DNA from: Silvimonas terrae
GTDB taxonomy: Bacteria > Pseudomonadota > Gammaproteobacteria > Burkholderiales > Chitinibacteraceae
DNA: 64,000 nt
Assembly (NCBI RefSeq): GCF_014202765.1
Contig: NZ_JACHHN010000009.1
Span: 124,001-188,000, forward strand
Direction of reading: 5' to 3'
Below are positions 17,661 through 26,547 of this stretch, in pieces. The notes below the pieces were generated by a model, which worked only from the letters and a program-made list of their open reading frames with translations, made no database searches and was not told the DNA's origin. Position 1 is the stretch's first letter; each line of letters opens with the position of its first letter. The position numbers and the translations under genes are program-made.

Positions 17661-19694
17661 ATGGTCTTGAAATACGCAAGTCAAACGCAGGCGCTGGTGG
17701 TCAGTGCCACCGCGGCACTCATTCTTGCCGCATGCGGTGGCGGGGGCGGTGACAGCAGTAGCGGCGCCAGCAGCACCAGCAGCAACGACGTACAGGTCGC
17801 CCCTTCCCTGGTACCGCAGACGTCCCAGATCGACAGCACCAAGCCTGTTGGCGTGTTCATCAGTGAAGTCGCCAATCACCACTACTCCTACACCGCAGCC
17901 TGGCTGGAGATCGTCAACAATAGTGGCAAAGCCATTGATCTGGGTAACTATGGCATCCGCGCGCTAGTGCAGAACCCCGTGACCGGTGTTGGTGCCGGCA
18001 GCGAAACCATTAGCCTGCCTCACGTCACGCTGGCCCAGGGGGGCCGCATTGTTGTCGCCGGCAAAGTTTCCAATGGCCTGCTCAACAGCAGTCACGCCAT
18101 CTATATCGCTGATGCCACCGGCAATGTCCCCAGCTGGGACAGCGCCAACGGTTTTGTAGAACTCGTATCAAACAACCAGACCGTCGACTTTGTTCATTTC
18201 GGCACAGATAACACCACCCCGTTGACCTCGGGTGCCTGGGTAGGTGCGCCGGTACCGGCCATGAACAGCATCACCACGATCACGACCCCGTTTACCGGCC
18301 CCTACGCCATGAACGCCTCGATCGTGCGGCTGGAGTCTGCGTTCAAACAAACCCATAGCGCGGCGGACTGGACCTATGTCAATTTCGCGACGCCCGGCGG
18401 CCCCAATGATGTGCCGGCAGGCGTGACCGATAGCGATAACGATGGCATTCCGGATTCGGCCAAAATTTCCGGCAACACCTTCAACGGGATCAACCTCTAC
18501 AGCATGGGCGCACGCCCCGGACAGCGCGACCTCTTTGTGCAGGTGGATTACATGGATCACAGCACCCACAACGACGCAGGGATCATCCTGCAAAAGCGCG
18601 CGCTGGATAACGTGGTGGCCGCGTTCCTGCCGCATAATATTTATCTGCACTTTGACGCTGGCAATCTGTTTTCGAGCGGATTCAACACCAGCGCCTACAA
18701 CTTGAGCGGTACGGTCAGCAATCTGCATCCGTTTGTCTCGTGCGTGGATGTCAATCCAACCACCCCGGGTGTAGAGACCGATGCGGGATGTTCTGATATC
18801 TACACGATCAAGGCGGCGACGTTTGATTATCGACGCGCCAGTATTTTCCGCTACATGTTGCTGGGCTATAGCCAGACCAACCCCGCCCGGTTTGGTGGAT
18901 CTTCCGGTGTCGCAGAAATTCTGGGGCCCAATTTCCTGGTGACGCTGGGCAACTGGAATCTATCCACAGGCACGGCTGCGGATCTCAACAGCGTCGTCAA
19001 TTATCAGGCGGCCACCATCATGCATGAGATGGGACATACGCTGGGTCTGTTGCATGGTGGCAATGAAAATACCAACTACAAACCCAATCATCTGAGCGTC
19101 ATGAATTATATGTACCAGCTCAATGGCGTGCCGGACTCCAGTGGCGCTATTCCCGCCGGCCACACCATGTCTGAAATCAACGAGCGCTATTACTATTATC
19201 AGTGGGATTTGCAGCAAGCCCCCAGCACGGCCATCGTGCCGGGTATTGCAAACAACGACTTCATGCCAGACAACATGAGCAATGGCCCGGCAACCACCAC
19301 GTTTAATCTGGATTACTCCAACGGGACCAGTGCCGCCATGTCGGAATCCGCGCTGATTGAGGGCAATGTGGTTGGCCGTACAATCGCAGCGGGTGCGTTC
19401 GGTGACTGGGATCTCTCTGGTGCGCTCACCACGGCCCCGGAATCTGTCCACATCGTCGATGGCGGCGCAGATTCCTCCTACGACACAAACATGACGGACT
19501 ACAACGACTGGAATAACCTGACGCTGTCTTTTGCCCGGTATCCGCTCAGCCACTACGCGGGCATCAGCCTGCGTTCAGCTAGCACCAGCAGCACGCAGAC
19601 CGCGCCCTATGATCCGGTCTTGAATACCCGTATGCCGGTGCTCGCGGAAGAACCGTTGTCCGCGGCAGTGCGCGCGCGCTTGCAACGCCATTGA
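17661..19694 (+). CDS. Predicted lipoprotein with lamin-tail domain and metzincin zinc-protease motif
   Basis: 677 aa. A signal peptide with lipobox LAAC (lipidated Cys25) is followed by a Gly/Ser-rich linker. Residues about 62-250 resemble a lamin-tail domain (GVFISEVANHHYSYTAAWLEIVNNSG opens it). A short calcium-loop-like sequence DSDNDGIPDS lies near 255. The C-terminal half holds HEMGHTLGLLHGG: His455, Glu456, His459 and His465 form a metzincin HExxHxxGxxH site. A possible Met-turn is at VMNYM (Met481 or Met484). Probably an outer-membrane-anchored protease facing periplasm or surface; the substrate is unknown. I do not recognise a named family for the whole chain. Confidence 0.8.
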   Translation: MVLKYASQTQALVVSATAALILAACGGGGGDSSSGASSTSSNDVQVAPSLVPQTSQIDSTKPVGVFISEVANHHYSYTAAWLEIVNNSGKAIDLGNYGIRALVQNPVTGVGAGSETISLPHVTLAQGGRIVVAGKVSNGLLNSSHAIYIADATGNVPSWDSANGFVELVSNNQTVDFVHFGTDNTTPLTSGAWVGAPVPAMNSITTITTPFTGPYAMNASIVRLESAFKQTHSAADWTYVNFATPGGPNDVPAGVTDSDNDGIPDSAKISGNTFNGINLYSMGARPGQRDLFVQVDYMDHSTHNDAGIILQKRALDNVVAAFLPHNIYLHFDAGNLFSSGFNTSAYNLSGTVSNLHPFVSCVDVNPTTPGVETDAGCSDIYTIKAATFDYRRASIFRYMLLGYSQTNPARFGGSSGVAEILGPNFLVTLGNWNLSTGTAADLNSVVNYQAATIMHEMGHTLGLLHGGNENTNYKPNHLSVMNYMYQLNGVPDSSGAIPAGHTMSEINERYYYYQWDLQQAPSTAIVPGIANNDFMPDNMSNGPATTTFNLDYSNGTSAAMSESALIEGNVVGRTIAAGAFGDWDLSGALTTAPESVHIVDGGADSSYDTNMTDYNDWNNLTLSFARYPLSHYAGISLRSASTSSTQTAPYDPVLNTRMPVLAEEPLSAAVRARLQRH

Positions 19695-19709
19695 GAACAG
19701 GGGGCACTG

Positions 19710-20264
19710 ATGCAGCTGCGTCCATGGGCACTCGCATTGTTACTGACAGCAGGTCCGACCTGGGCCACTGACGTACCTGCGACTTTACAGATCACCGGGC
19801 AGTCCAAGCAGCAACAGTCGGCCACGCTGACACTCCCTGCGGTCAATCGCCACGGAGAGTTGCAGTTCACGCTGCAACGCGCTGTCTCTGTGGCCGGCTG
19901 GCCGGCAGGCCTGCCTACCCGGCTGGGCAAGCAAACGGTGACTTTGCAAATGGCGCCCAACCCCGGCGGTTCAGCGACCTTTCTGCATTTTTCCAGGCCG
20001 AATGAGTCCGCGCCGTGGTTATCGCTCATCCAGAACGGCCAGAGCGGTAGCCGTCTACTCAACACTTGGCGCTTGCTGATTCAAGGCGATCGCGTCACCT
20101 TGCAAGATCAGGATGATGCCGGGAGACTGGTCGTGCCCGGCCAGCCGGTAATTCTGGTCGATAAAACCGGGGCGCGTTGGCAATTTGCCTTGCTCTCGGT
20201 CACGCCTGCCGGCAACAGCACAGACAATCCGCCCCGCGCCAGTTGGTATTTGCGCAAGTTATAA
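19710..20264 (+). CDS. Uncharacterised secreted protein, partner of the metzincin lipoprotein
   Basis: 184 aa with a cleavable signal peptide (MQLRPWALALLLTAGPTWA, cleavage near residue 19). The mature part is beta-rich, with no cysteines and no recognised catalytic motif. It starts 15 bp after the lipoprotein gene and shares its terminator, so the two form a two-gene operon. It could be a chaperone, inhibitor or substrate of the protease; this is inference from position only. Confidence 0.65.
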   Translation: MQLRPWALALLLTAGPTWATDVPATLQITGQSKQQQSATLTLPAVNRHGELQFTLQRAVSVAGWPAGLPTRLGKQTVTLQMAPNPGGSATFLHFSRPNESAPWLSLIQNGQSGSRLLNTWRLLIQGDRVTLQDQDDAGRLVVPGQPVILVDKTGARWQFALLSVTPAGNSTDNPPRASWYLRKL

Positions 20265-20282
20265 CGGCGCTCGTGACAAGAA

Positions 20283-20317
20283 AAAACCCGACCGTATTGC
20301 GGTCGGGTTTTCTTTTT
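20283..20317 (+). terminator. Intrinsic terminator, probably bidirectional
   Basis: ACCCGACCG, loop TATTG, CGGTCGGGT, followed by TTTTCTTTTT on the plus strand and by TTTTTT on the minus strand. It lies between the convergent secreted-protein gene and yaaA and can serve both. Confidence 0.92.
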
Positions 20318-20339
20318 CAGATCGGCCTCATCCTCAAGG

Positions 20340-21158
20340 TCAGTCTGCCAGCCGTCGCCGGAACACCCACCGCATGGCGTCACTTTCTTGCGCCGCATAC
20401 GCGTAACCATCCAGATCAAAGCCCTTGAGTTGCTCCGGGTCAGTAATGGCATTTTGCGCGGCGTAGCGAGCCATCAGTCCCCTCGCCCGTTTGGCGAAGA
20501 AGCTGATGATTTTGTACTGGCCGTTCTTGTAATCCTCAAACACAGGGGTGATCACCGGGCAGTTGAGCGCTTTGGGTTTGACGGACTTGAAGTATTCGTC
20601 CGAGGCCAGATTGACCAGCACGGCGGGCTTGTCGGCATTGATACTGTCGGTCTGGGTTGTGCCCCACCAGGCATAGAGATTCTTGCCTTGTGGATTGGTC
20701 AGCGGGCGGCCCATTTCCAGCCGATACGGCTGGATCAGGTCAAAGGGCCGCAAGATGCCATACAAACCAGAGAGAATGCGCAGATGGCGTTCCAGATAAT
20801 CATGTGCGGCATCGTCCAGCGTGCCGGCGTCCAGCCCCTCATACACATCACCTTTAAACGCAAATACGGCCGGCCGTGCGTTCTTGCGCGTGAAAGGCGT
20901 ACGCCAGGATTGAAAACGGCCGGCGTTGAGTACGGCCAGGTCGTCCGAGATATCCATCAACTGGCTGATCTGGAGCGGGGTCATGGCCTTGAGGATCTCT
21001 ACCAGCGGCGCCGCCTGCGCCAGGTGCTTGGGCTTGCTATGACGGTCGGTCGGCAGATCCGAGGTGTAATCCAGGGTTTTGGCAGGAGAAACCACCATCA
21101 GCAAAGGCACTTTGGCCTTGCCGGCTTTTTTCAGGGGGATTGTCAGGGGCTGGTTCAT
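20340..21158 (-). CDS. yaaA: Peroxide stress protein YaaA
   Basis: 272 aa. The family limits intracellular free iron and DNA damage during peroxide stress. Conserved blocks are VVSPAKTLDY near the N terminus, FNAGRFQ-type and FKGDVYEGLDA in the middle, RILSGLYGILRPFDLIQPYRLEMG and KIISFFAKRARGLMARY. Other family members start close to the SPAKTLD block, so an internal ATG at 21098 may be the true start; the longer form adds about 20 basic residues. Monocistronic. Confidence 0.92.
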   Translation of the reverse strand: MNQPLTIPLKKAGKAKVPLLMVVSPAKTLDYTSDLPTDRHSKPKHLAQAAPLVEILKAMTPLQISQLMDISDDLAVLNAGRFQSWRTPFTRKNARPAVFAFKGDVYEGLDAGTLDDAAHDYLERHLRILSGLYGILRPFDLIQPYRLEMGRPLTNPQGKNLYAWWGTTQTDSINADKPAVLVNLASDEYFKSVKPKALNCPVITPVFEDYKNGQYKIISFFAKRARGLMARYAAQNAITDPEQLKGFDLDGYAYAAQESDAMRWVFRRRLAD

Positions 21159-21213
21159 GCGCTTGTGGTGTAGTCAGACGAACTGGCCGGCGTTGGCCGG
21201 CCAGTTCGTCAGT

Positions 21214-21846
21214 TTACTCTGCTTCCTGCGTATTGATCTGCGCGTCACGCAAGAGCGCGGCCAGTTCCATGGCGGTTTTGACGTGCATTTTTTCCAGAAT
21301 GCGGGCGCGGTGAACTTCCACCGTCTTCATGCTGATGGAGAGATCATCCGCAATCTGCTTGTTCAAGCGCCCGGTCAGGATGAGTTTCATCACCTCACGC
21401 TCACGCGGGGTCAGGGTGGAAAGACGGATTTCCACAGCGTGTTTGGCCTGCCACTGATTGCGACGCAGGGTATCGGCCTGCAGGCAGTTTTCAACCAGAT
21501 CGACGATTTCGTTATCGCTGAACGGTTTCTCGACAAAATCTGCCGCTCCGCCTTTGAGTGCGGCCACCGCCATGGGGACATCACCATGGCCGGTCAAAAA
21601 GATCACGGGTGGCGTATAGGCGTATTCTTTCAGGCGTTCAAACAGTTCTGTACCGCTCATCCCTGGCATGCGCACATCCAGGATCAGGCAACTGAAGCGC
21701 TCCGGGGCGTAGTCAGCGAGGAAAGACTCCGCCGAAGCAAAGGCCTGGACTTCATGGTCACGCGTGGAAAAAAGCCAGGCCAGCGCGTCACGCAATGCGT
21801 CGTCATCATCAACGATAGCAATGCGGCCGAAGTTGTTGGCTTTCAT
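21214..21846 (-). CDS. FixJ/DctR-type response regulator (receiver + LuxR HTH)
   Basis: 210 aa. Receiver domain residues 1-125 with acidic pocket Asp13-Asp14, phospho-acceptor Asp57 (LILDVRMPGMSG), Thr85 and Lys107 (VEKPF). The C-terminal LuxR-type helix-turn-helix (about 140-200) contains LTPREREVMKLILTGRLNKQIADDL. It follows the sensor kinase gene by 92 bp on the same strand and is its obvious partner. The pair resembles FixL/FixJ and DctS/DctR systems; the signal cannot be read from sequence. Confidence 0.92.
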   Translation of the reverse strand: MKANNFGRIAIVDDDDALRDALAWLFSTRDHEVQAFASAESFLADYAPERFSCLILDVRMPGMSGTELFERLKEYAYTPPVIFLTGHGDVPMAVAALKGGAADFVEKPFSDNEIVDLVENCLQADTLRRNQWQAKHAVEIRLSTLTPREREVMKLILTGRLNKQIADDLSISMKTVEVHRARILEKMHVKTAMELAALLRDAQINTQEAE

Positions 21847-21938
21847 GGTGGAGCTCCTTGAGTCTGTATTACGCGTGGCGAAGAGAGCGCCTTTATATCG
21901 CGTTTGGGCCGGGCAAAAAAGTAGTATTCGTTTTTCGA

Positions 21939-24185
21939 CTACATTTCCTGTTCGGCGATGACTTCTTCAACGCCGGGAAAAGGTACCGTAAAGATGAAAC
22001 GTGTGCCACCGCCAGGATTTTCTTCCACCCACATGCGGCCGTGATGATGTTCGATGATGGAGCGGCAGATGTTCAGGCCGATGCCCATACCCGTATCTTT
22101 GGTTGAGTAAAACGGCTTGAACAGTTGCTCTCGCTGGGCCGGCGAAATCCCCGTGCCACGGTCAGAAATAGTTACCCGCAGTACGCCTTCATCCCGCAAC
22201 AGACCAATGGCCAGCGTGCGTTTGTCCTGGGGCGTAGTATCCATGGCTTCCAGCGCGTTTTTGATCAGGTTGAACAGGACTTGTTCCAGCATTACCGCAT
22301 CGGCAAAAATCGGTGGCATGCCTTCGTGCTGGGCAATACTGATTTCCACACCGCGCCGGACAATTTCATGCCCCAGCAAACCGAGCACCGTATCCAGCAG
22401 CGTATTGATATCACAGCGCTGCCGGCGCGGGGCACGGCGCTGCACAAACTCGCGGATACCGCGAATGATATGACCGGCGCGCTTGGCTTGTTCACCCATT
22501 TTATCCAGCGCCTGCCCCAGTTGCGGCAAGTTGGGTTCCGGGCTGCCCAGCAAATTGCGGCAACCAGAGACATAACTGGCAATCGCGCCCAGCGGTTGAT
22601 TGAGTTCATGAGCAAGGCTGGAAGCCATTTCGCCCATGCTGATCAGGCGGCCCGTTTGTTGCAGGGCTTCGGTCTGCTGGCGTTCACGTTCAGCGCCCGA
22701 TTTGAGCGCGGTGATATCCGAGGCAATTTCCAGCCATACGGCTGAGCCATCTACCCATGTGCTTTGCCGGCTTTTTACCTGATACCAGTGATCCCGATAG
22801 GTGTCGTACCACTCGGCGTCCACCGGTGGCTCCGCCCGCCGCAACACCAGCGGCACAATGCAGCAGCGACCGCGCAGATCGGGCAGCTGGAACGCCCGGT
22901 CAAACTGCAGGTTGGACATCAACAGTTCGCCGGTTTCGGCATCGGTGACGGCCACGGCGGCATCCAGCCCGTTCAGGACCGCCACAAAGCGCTCGTGCGA
23001 GGCTTGCAAGGCTTCGCGTTCGCGGCGGATTTCCGTCACGTCGTGCAGCGAGCCCATCCAGCCAATATGATTGCCATCGCCATCCACAAGGCGTGAGGCG
23101 TGGATACGTACATCAAAGCGCTCGCCGTTACGCCGCATCAGCCGCACCATAAAACCGGCCGGCTCGTTGTGGCCGGCAATGATGGCGTCGTAGGTGGCCT
23201 GGCAGCGTTCGATTTCTTCGGGCGGCCAGTACGGCATGGGCGGGCGTACTTCACGCAGTTCTTGTGCGCTGTAACCCACCATCTCGCCAAAGGCACGGTT
23301 GGTGTAAATGATGCGCCCGCGCCGATCAAACGCGATCATGCCCGACACCAGCGAAGTATCTACGGCATGGCGGAACGCCACCTCCGCCTTGAGCCGTTCT
23401 TCCGCTTGTGCGCGCACCCGGATCATGCGATTGAGCGCCGCGGTAGAGGCCAGCATGGCAATGGCCAGCACCAGCATCAAGGCTGGCAGGATGTCGCCCG
23501 TCGCGGTGACCGAACCTGCATACAGGTCGCCCTTGAGCTTGAGCGCCAGCGGCGGCGCGGTCAGCAAAATGGTGTGCGACAGCCCGGTGGTATCGAGCTG
23601 CCGCTGAAACTTGGCCGCGAGTGGGTGGTCTTGCGCATCCAGCAACGAGATCTGGTAGCGCTGGGCAATCCACCACGGCACCTGCTGTTGCAACAGCGTA
23701 TCCAGCGCAAACACCGCGACCACGTAACGCTTGCGATCGGGCGTGAGCACAGCGTAGGTCACTTTGGGTTCACCGTGCGAGGTGTTGATATCGCTCCAGC
23801 CGCCCCGCCCTTCATACGGCACGGACCAGTTGTTCTGTGTGGCGGCATGCCATAGCACGGTGCCTTTGCCATCCTGCACCGAGAAACTGGCGATTTCCGG
23901 GCTGGTCTGGATCAGGGACTGGACACGTGCCTCAAAGATGGCGGTATTGACGTCGGTGACATTGAGCGTGGCAGCCAGCCCGTTAAGCGACTGCACGTCA
24001 AAGGTAATCTGCTGCTCAATGGCCTGCTTTTGCCACAGCAAATCCTGTTCCAGCAAGGTGGAACGTTGACTGGAGGCTTCATCGCGTGATTGCAGCAGCC
24101 AGGCTGCAAACGCCAGCGTAAACACGCCGGCCAGCAGCCCGGGAATCAGCGGAAGCCAGCGCGAAAACCGGTGGGGTGAGCTCAT
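21939..24185 (-). CDS. PAS-domain sensor histidine kinase (DctS/FixL-like)
   Basis: 748 aa. Two membrane segments (about residues 10-30 and 235-255) bracket a periplasmic sensor region of about 200 residues. A PAS domain (about 275-390, FGEMVGYSAQEL) and a second PAS-like segment (about 395-490) follow. The kinase core has phospho-acceptor His526 in SSLAHELNQPLGAI, then N box FNLIKNALEAM, and GTGISPAQREQLFKPF and GMGIGLNICRSII. It starts inside the stop of ldhA (ATGA overlap), so its expression is tied to that gene. The periplasmic region suggests an extracellular small-molecule signal; no heme-PAS histidine was identified. Confidence 0.9.
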   Translation of the reverse strand: MSSPHRFSRWLPLIPGLLAGVFTLAFAAWLLQSRDEASSQRSTLLEQDLLWQKQAIEQQITFDVQSLNGLAATLNVTDVNTAIFEARVQSLIQTSPEIASFSVQDGKGTVLWHAATQNNWSVPYEGRGGWSDINTSHGEPKVTYAVLTPDRKRYVVAVFALDTLLQQQVPWWIAQRYQISLLDAQDHPLAAKFQRQLDTTGLSHTILLTAPPLALKLKGDLYAGSVTATGDILPALMLVLAIAMLASTAALNRMIRVRAQAEERLKAEVAFRHAVDTSLVSGMIAFDRRGRIIYTNRAFGEMVGYSAQELREVRPPMPYWPPEEIERCQATYDAIIAGHNEPAGFMVRLMRRNGERFDVRIHASRLVDGDGNHIGWMGSLHDVTEIRREREALQASHERFVAVLNGLDAAVAVTDAETGELLMSNLQFDRAFQLPDLRGRCCIVPLVLRRAEPPVDAEWYDTYRDHWYQVKSRQSTWVDGSAVWLEIASDITALKSGAERERQQTEALQQTGRLISMGEMASSLAHELNQPLGAIASYVSGCRNLLGSPEPNLPQLGQALDKMGEQAKRAGHIIRGIREFVQRRAPRRQRCDINTLLDTVLGLLGHEIVRRGVEISIAQHEGMPPIFADAVMLEQVLFNLIKNALEAMDTTPQDKRTLAIGLLRDEGVLRVTISDRGTGISPAQREQLFKPFYSTKDTGMGIGLNICRSIIEHHHGRMWVEENPGGGTRFIFTVPFPGVEEVIAEQEM

Positions 24186-25183
24186 GCACCGGGTTTTACT
24201 GCATTCACCAGCGGCTGTCCATTTTGATAATCAGCAATGTTTTCCATGACGGTATGGGCAATGGCGGCCAGCGCCTCATCGGTCAGGAACCCCTGGTGGG
24301 AGGTGATCATGACGTTCGGGAAGGTGGTCAGCCGTGCCAGCATGTCGTCCTTGAGCGCCTGGTGCGACAGGTCTTCAAAGAACACGCCTTCTTCATACTC
24401 GTACACATCCAGCCCCACGCCCGCCAGTTGCCCGGTTTTGAGGGACTTGATCAAGGCCTTGGTATCAATCAGCCCACCCCGGCTGGTATTGATAATGACC
24501 GAGCCATGCTTCATTTTGGCCAGCGCGGTGGCATTGATCAGATGATGCGTTTCTGCGGTCAGCGGCGCATGCAAAGAGATGATGTCCGATTGCGCCAGCA
24601 AAGTATCAATGTCCACAAACTCGCAACCGATCTGCGCGGCCCGTTCGGCCGAGGGGTAGCGATCATAGGCCAGCACGCGGCAGCCAAAGCCCTTGGCGAT
24701 GTTCATCGCTGCCACACCAATCTTGCCCGCGCCAATCACACCAAAGGTACGGCCATGCAGATTGAAACCGACCAGCCCGTCCAGCGAAAAGTTGCCTTCA
24801 CGCACGCGCTGGTAAGCGCGGTGGGTTTTGCGCACCAGGGTGAGCAACAGTGCAAACACATGTTCGGCTACGGCTTCCGGTGAATAAGCCGGCACGCGCG
24901 TCACGGCGATACCCAGTTCCGCCGCAGCGACAATGTCCACACCGTTGAAACCGGCGCAACGCAAGGCAACATGACGCACATCCAGCTTTGCCATTTGCTC
25001 GAGCACGGCGCGATCAAGCCGATCGTTTACAAATGGGCAAACGACGTCATGGCCCGCCACCAGCGGAACGGTATTGTGGTTAAGTCGGTCTTCAAAAAAG
25101 GTCAGTTCGTAACCAAATTTGCCGGCAGCCTCCTCGAGGCCGCTGCGGTCATAACGTTTGGTATCAAATACCGCAATGCGCAT
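24182..25183 (-). CDS. ldhA: D-lactate dehydrogenase / 2-hydroxyacid dehydrogenase
   Basis: 333 aa NAD-dependent D-2-hydroxyacid dehydrogenase. It reduces pyruvate to D-lactate during fermentation. The N terminus MRIAVFDTKRYDR and the length match LdhA. NAD-binding loop GVIGAGKIGVAAMNIAKGFG; catalytic Arg in INTSRGGLIDTKAL; Glu in YEYEEGVFFEDLSHQ-type region; His in MITSHQGFLTDEAL. First gene of a unit that runs into the sensor kinase and response regulator. Confidence 0.93.
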   Translation of the reverse strand: MRIAVFDTKRYDRSGLEEAAGKFGYELTFFEDRLNHNTVPLVAGHDVVCPFVNDRLDRAVLEQMAKLDVRHVALRCAGFNGVDIVAAAELGIAVTRVPAYSPEAVAEHVFALLLTLVRKTHRAYQRVREGNFSLDGLVGFNLHGRTFGVIGAGKIGVAAMNIAKGFGCRVLAYDRYPSAERAAQIGCEFVDIDTLLAQSDIISLHAPLTAETHHLINATALAKMKHGSVIINTSRGGLIDTKALIKSLKTGQLAGVGLDVYEYEEGVFFEDLSHQALKDDMLARLTTFPNVMITSHQGFLTDEALAAIAHTVMENIADYQNGQPLVNAVKPGA

Positions 25184-25221
25184 TGCGCTCTCCAGTGGGG
25201 CCAGTGATCCAGCCCTTGTTA

Positions 25222-25473
25222 TCAGTTACCCCAACCCAGCGTGCTATGGGCGCAGCGCAGTTGGCGCTCACGCCACAGATGGCCTTCCAGCTGGCGCGAA
25301 ATGGCGCCCACGTCGACATCAGGCAAGTCAATGGTGACCAGTGCGGCTGTGCGCTCTGCGCCTTCGGCCATGGTGATCTCGCCCAGCTTGGGCACACCCA
25401 ATTCAACCAGCATGGCGCGTAAATCATCAAGGGAAACATCCGGCGGCAGATTGCCAATCAGGATTTGAGCCAT
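25222..25473 (-). CDS. Small RRM-like RNA-binding protein
   Basis: 83 aa from the ATG at 25473, which has an AGGAG site about 11 bp upstream. The open frame continues upstream to 25686, but that part is Arg-rich and not family-like. AQILIGNLPPDVSLDDLRAML matches the first strand and helix of an RNA recognition motif (RNP2-like ILIGNLP). The aromatic RNP1 residues are not obvious. It is 38 bp ahead of ldhA and may share its transcript. RNA binding is inferred from the fold. Confidence 0.65.
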   Translation of the reverse strand: MAQILIGNLPPDVSLDDLRAMLVELGVPKLGEITMAEGAERTAALVTIDLPDVDVGAISRQLEGHLWRERQLRCAHSTLGWGN

Positions 25474-25567
25474 GGAACGACACTCCTGTCTATCTAAGGG
25501 AAGAGAAAACGGTGAACTCAGTGTAGGCGCATCAAGGCGCTGGAAAAAGCTACAAAATGACGCCGCG

Positions 25568-26524
25568 TTATCGCGGGTGCCGGGCGCGCCAACGGGCATA
25601 GCGCCCTTTGCGGGCCCGCACCGAAAGCCACGCCGGAGCGACTGACTCCAGCGCCGTGGGCGCAAACCCAAGGCGCACCGGTGCAAAGGGCTGGCTGGAG
25701 ATATTATCTACCTGCATGGAATTGAGGTTATCGCGCGAGATCGGGGGGTTGGGTAACCATGCCATCAGCGCGGCTTGTAAGCGCCCGGCCCAGTCCGGCA
25801 GCGGAATCACCGTGCGCGAGTGACCGCTGATACGCCCGGCGTAATGCACCAGTTCGGCAAGGGTATAGACTTTGGGGCCCGCCAGATCAAAGCGCTGGCC
25901 GATCCAGTCCCGATGCCGCAGGGCCGCCACAAAGGCTTCCACCACATCCTGGACCCACACCGGCTGGAACCGCGCCCGGGCGCAGGCCAGCGGCACAACC
26001 GGGGCCAGCGCCTGCAACTGGGCAAACAGGTTCAGGAACTGGTCTTCCTCTCCAAACACAACAGAGGGCCGAAAAATAGTCCAGGGCAACGGGCTTTGCG
26101 CCACCAGTTCCTCGGCCTGCCCTTTGCTGCGCTGATACATGGAAGGGCCGTTCGGGTCTGCCCCCAGCGCGCTCATATGCAGATAACGCTGAACATCATG
26201 ACGCTGGCAAGCAGTGAGGATACGCTGGGTCAGCGTGACGTGGGCATGCTCAAACTGGCGTTGCGAGCCTTGCAAGATGCCCACCAGATTGATCACGACG
26301 CCTTGTTCCGGCACCAGACTATCCAGCGTGGCGCCATCAAATACGTTGGCTTGCACCACCGTGACACCCGGCAAGGTCAAAAGGCGCGCGCGGGCACGTT
26401 CCCGGTCACGAGTGGGAATGGTGACTTCATACCCATCACGACATAACCGGGCCGTCAGCGCCCGGCCTATAAAGCCACTACCGCCAATCAACAACACATG
26501 CGGCCGGTTTGCCTGTAGCGCCAT
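25568..26524 (-). CDS. NDUFA9-like NAD(P)-binding Rossmann protein (atypical SDR)
   Basis: 318 aa. The dinucleotide-binding start is VLLIGGSGFIGRALTARL. YLHMSALGADPNGPSMYQRSKGQAEELV carries the Tyr/Lys pair region, and the PFTIFRPSVVFGEEDQFLN-like block is typical of 'complex I NDUFA9 subunit family' proteins. Despite that name, bacterial members are not shown to belong to complex I; a quinone-synthesis or stress role has been suggested. It starts 23 bp after the slt stop on the same strand, so it is probably in one operon with slt. Confidence 0.85.
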   Translation of the reverse strand: MALQANRPHVLLIGGSGFIGRALTARLCRDGYEVTIPTRDRERARARLLTLPGVTVVQANVFDGATLDSLVPEQGVVINLVGILQGSQRQFEHAHVTLTQRILTACQRHDVQRYLHMSALGADPNGPSMYQRSKGQAEELVAQSPLPWTIFRPSVVFGEEDQFLNLFAQLQALAPVVPLACARARFQPVWVQDVVEAFVAALRHRDWIGQRFDLAGPKVYTLAELVHYAGRISGHSRTVIPLPDWAGRLQAALMAWLPNPPISRDNLNSMQVDNISSQPFAPVRLGFAPTALESVAPAWLSVRARKGRYARWRARHPR

Positions 26525-26547
26525 GCCTTGCCTCCGCTGGCCCGGTC

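Noticed and set aside
25222-25686. Long form (154 aa) of the RRM-like protein
   Set aside because: The first 71 codons are Arg-rich and unlike an RRM, while the internal ATG at 25473 has a proper ribosome site.
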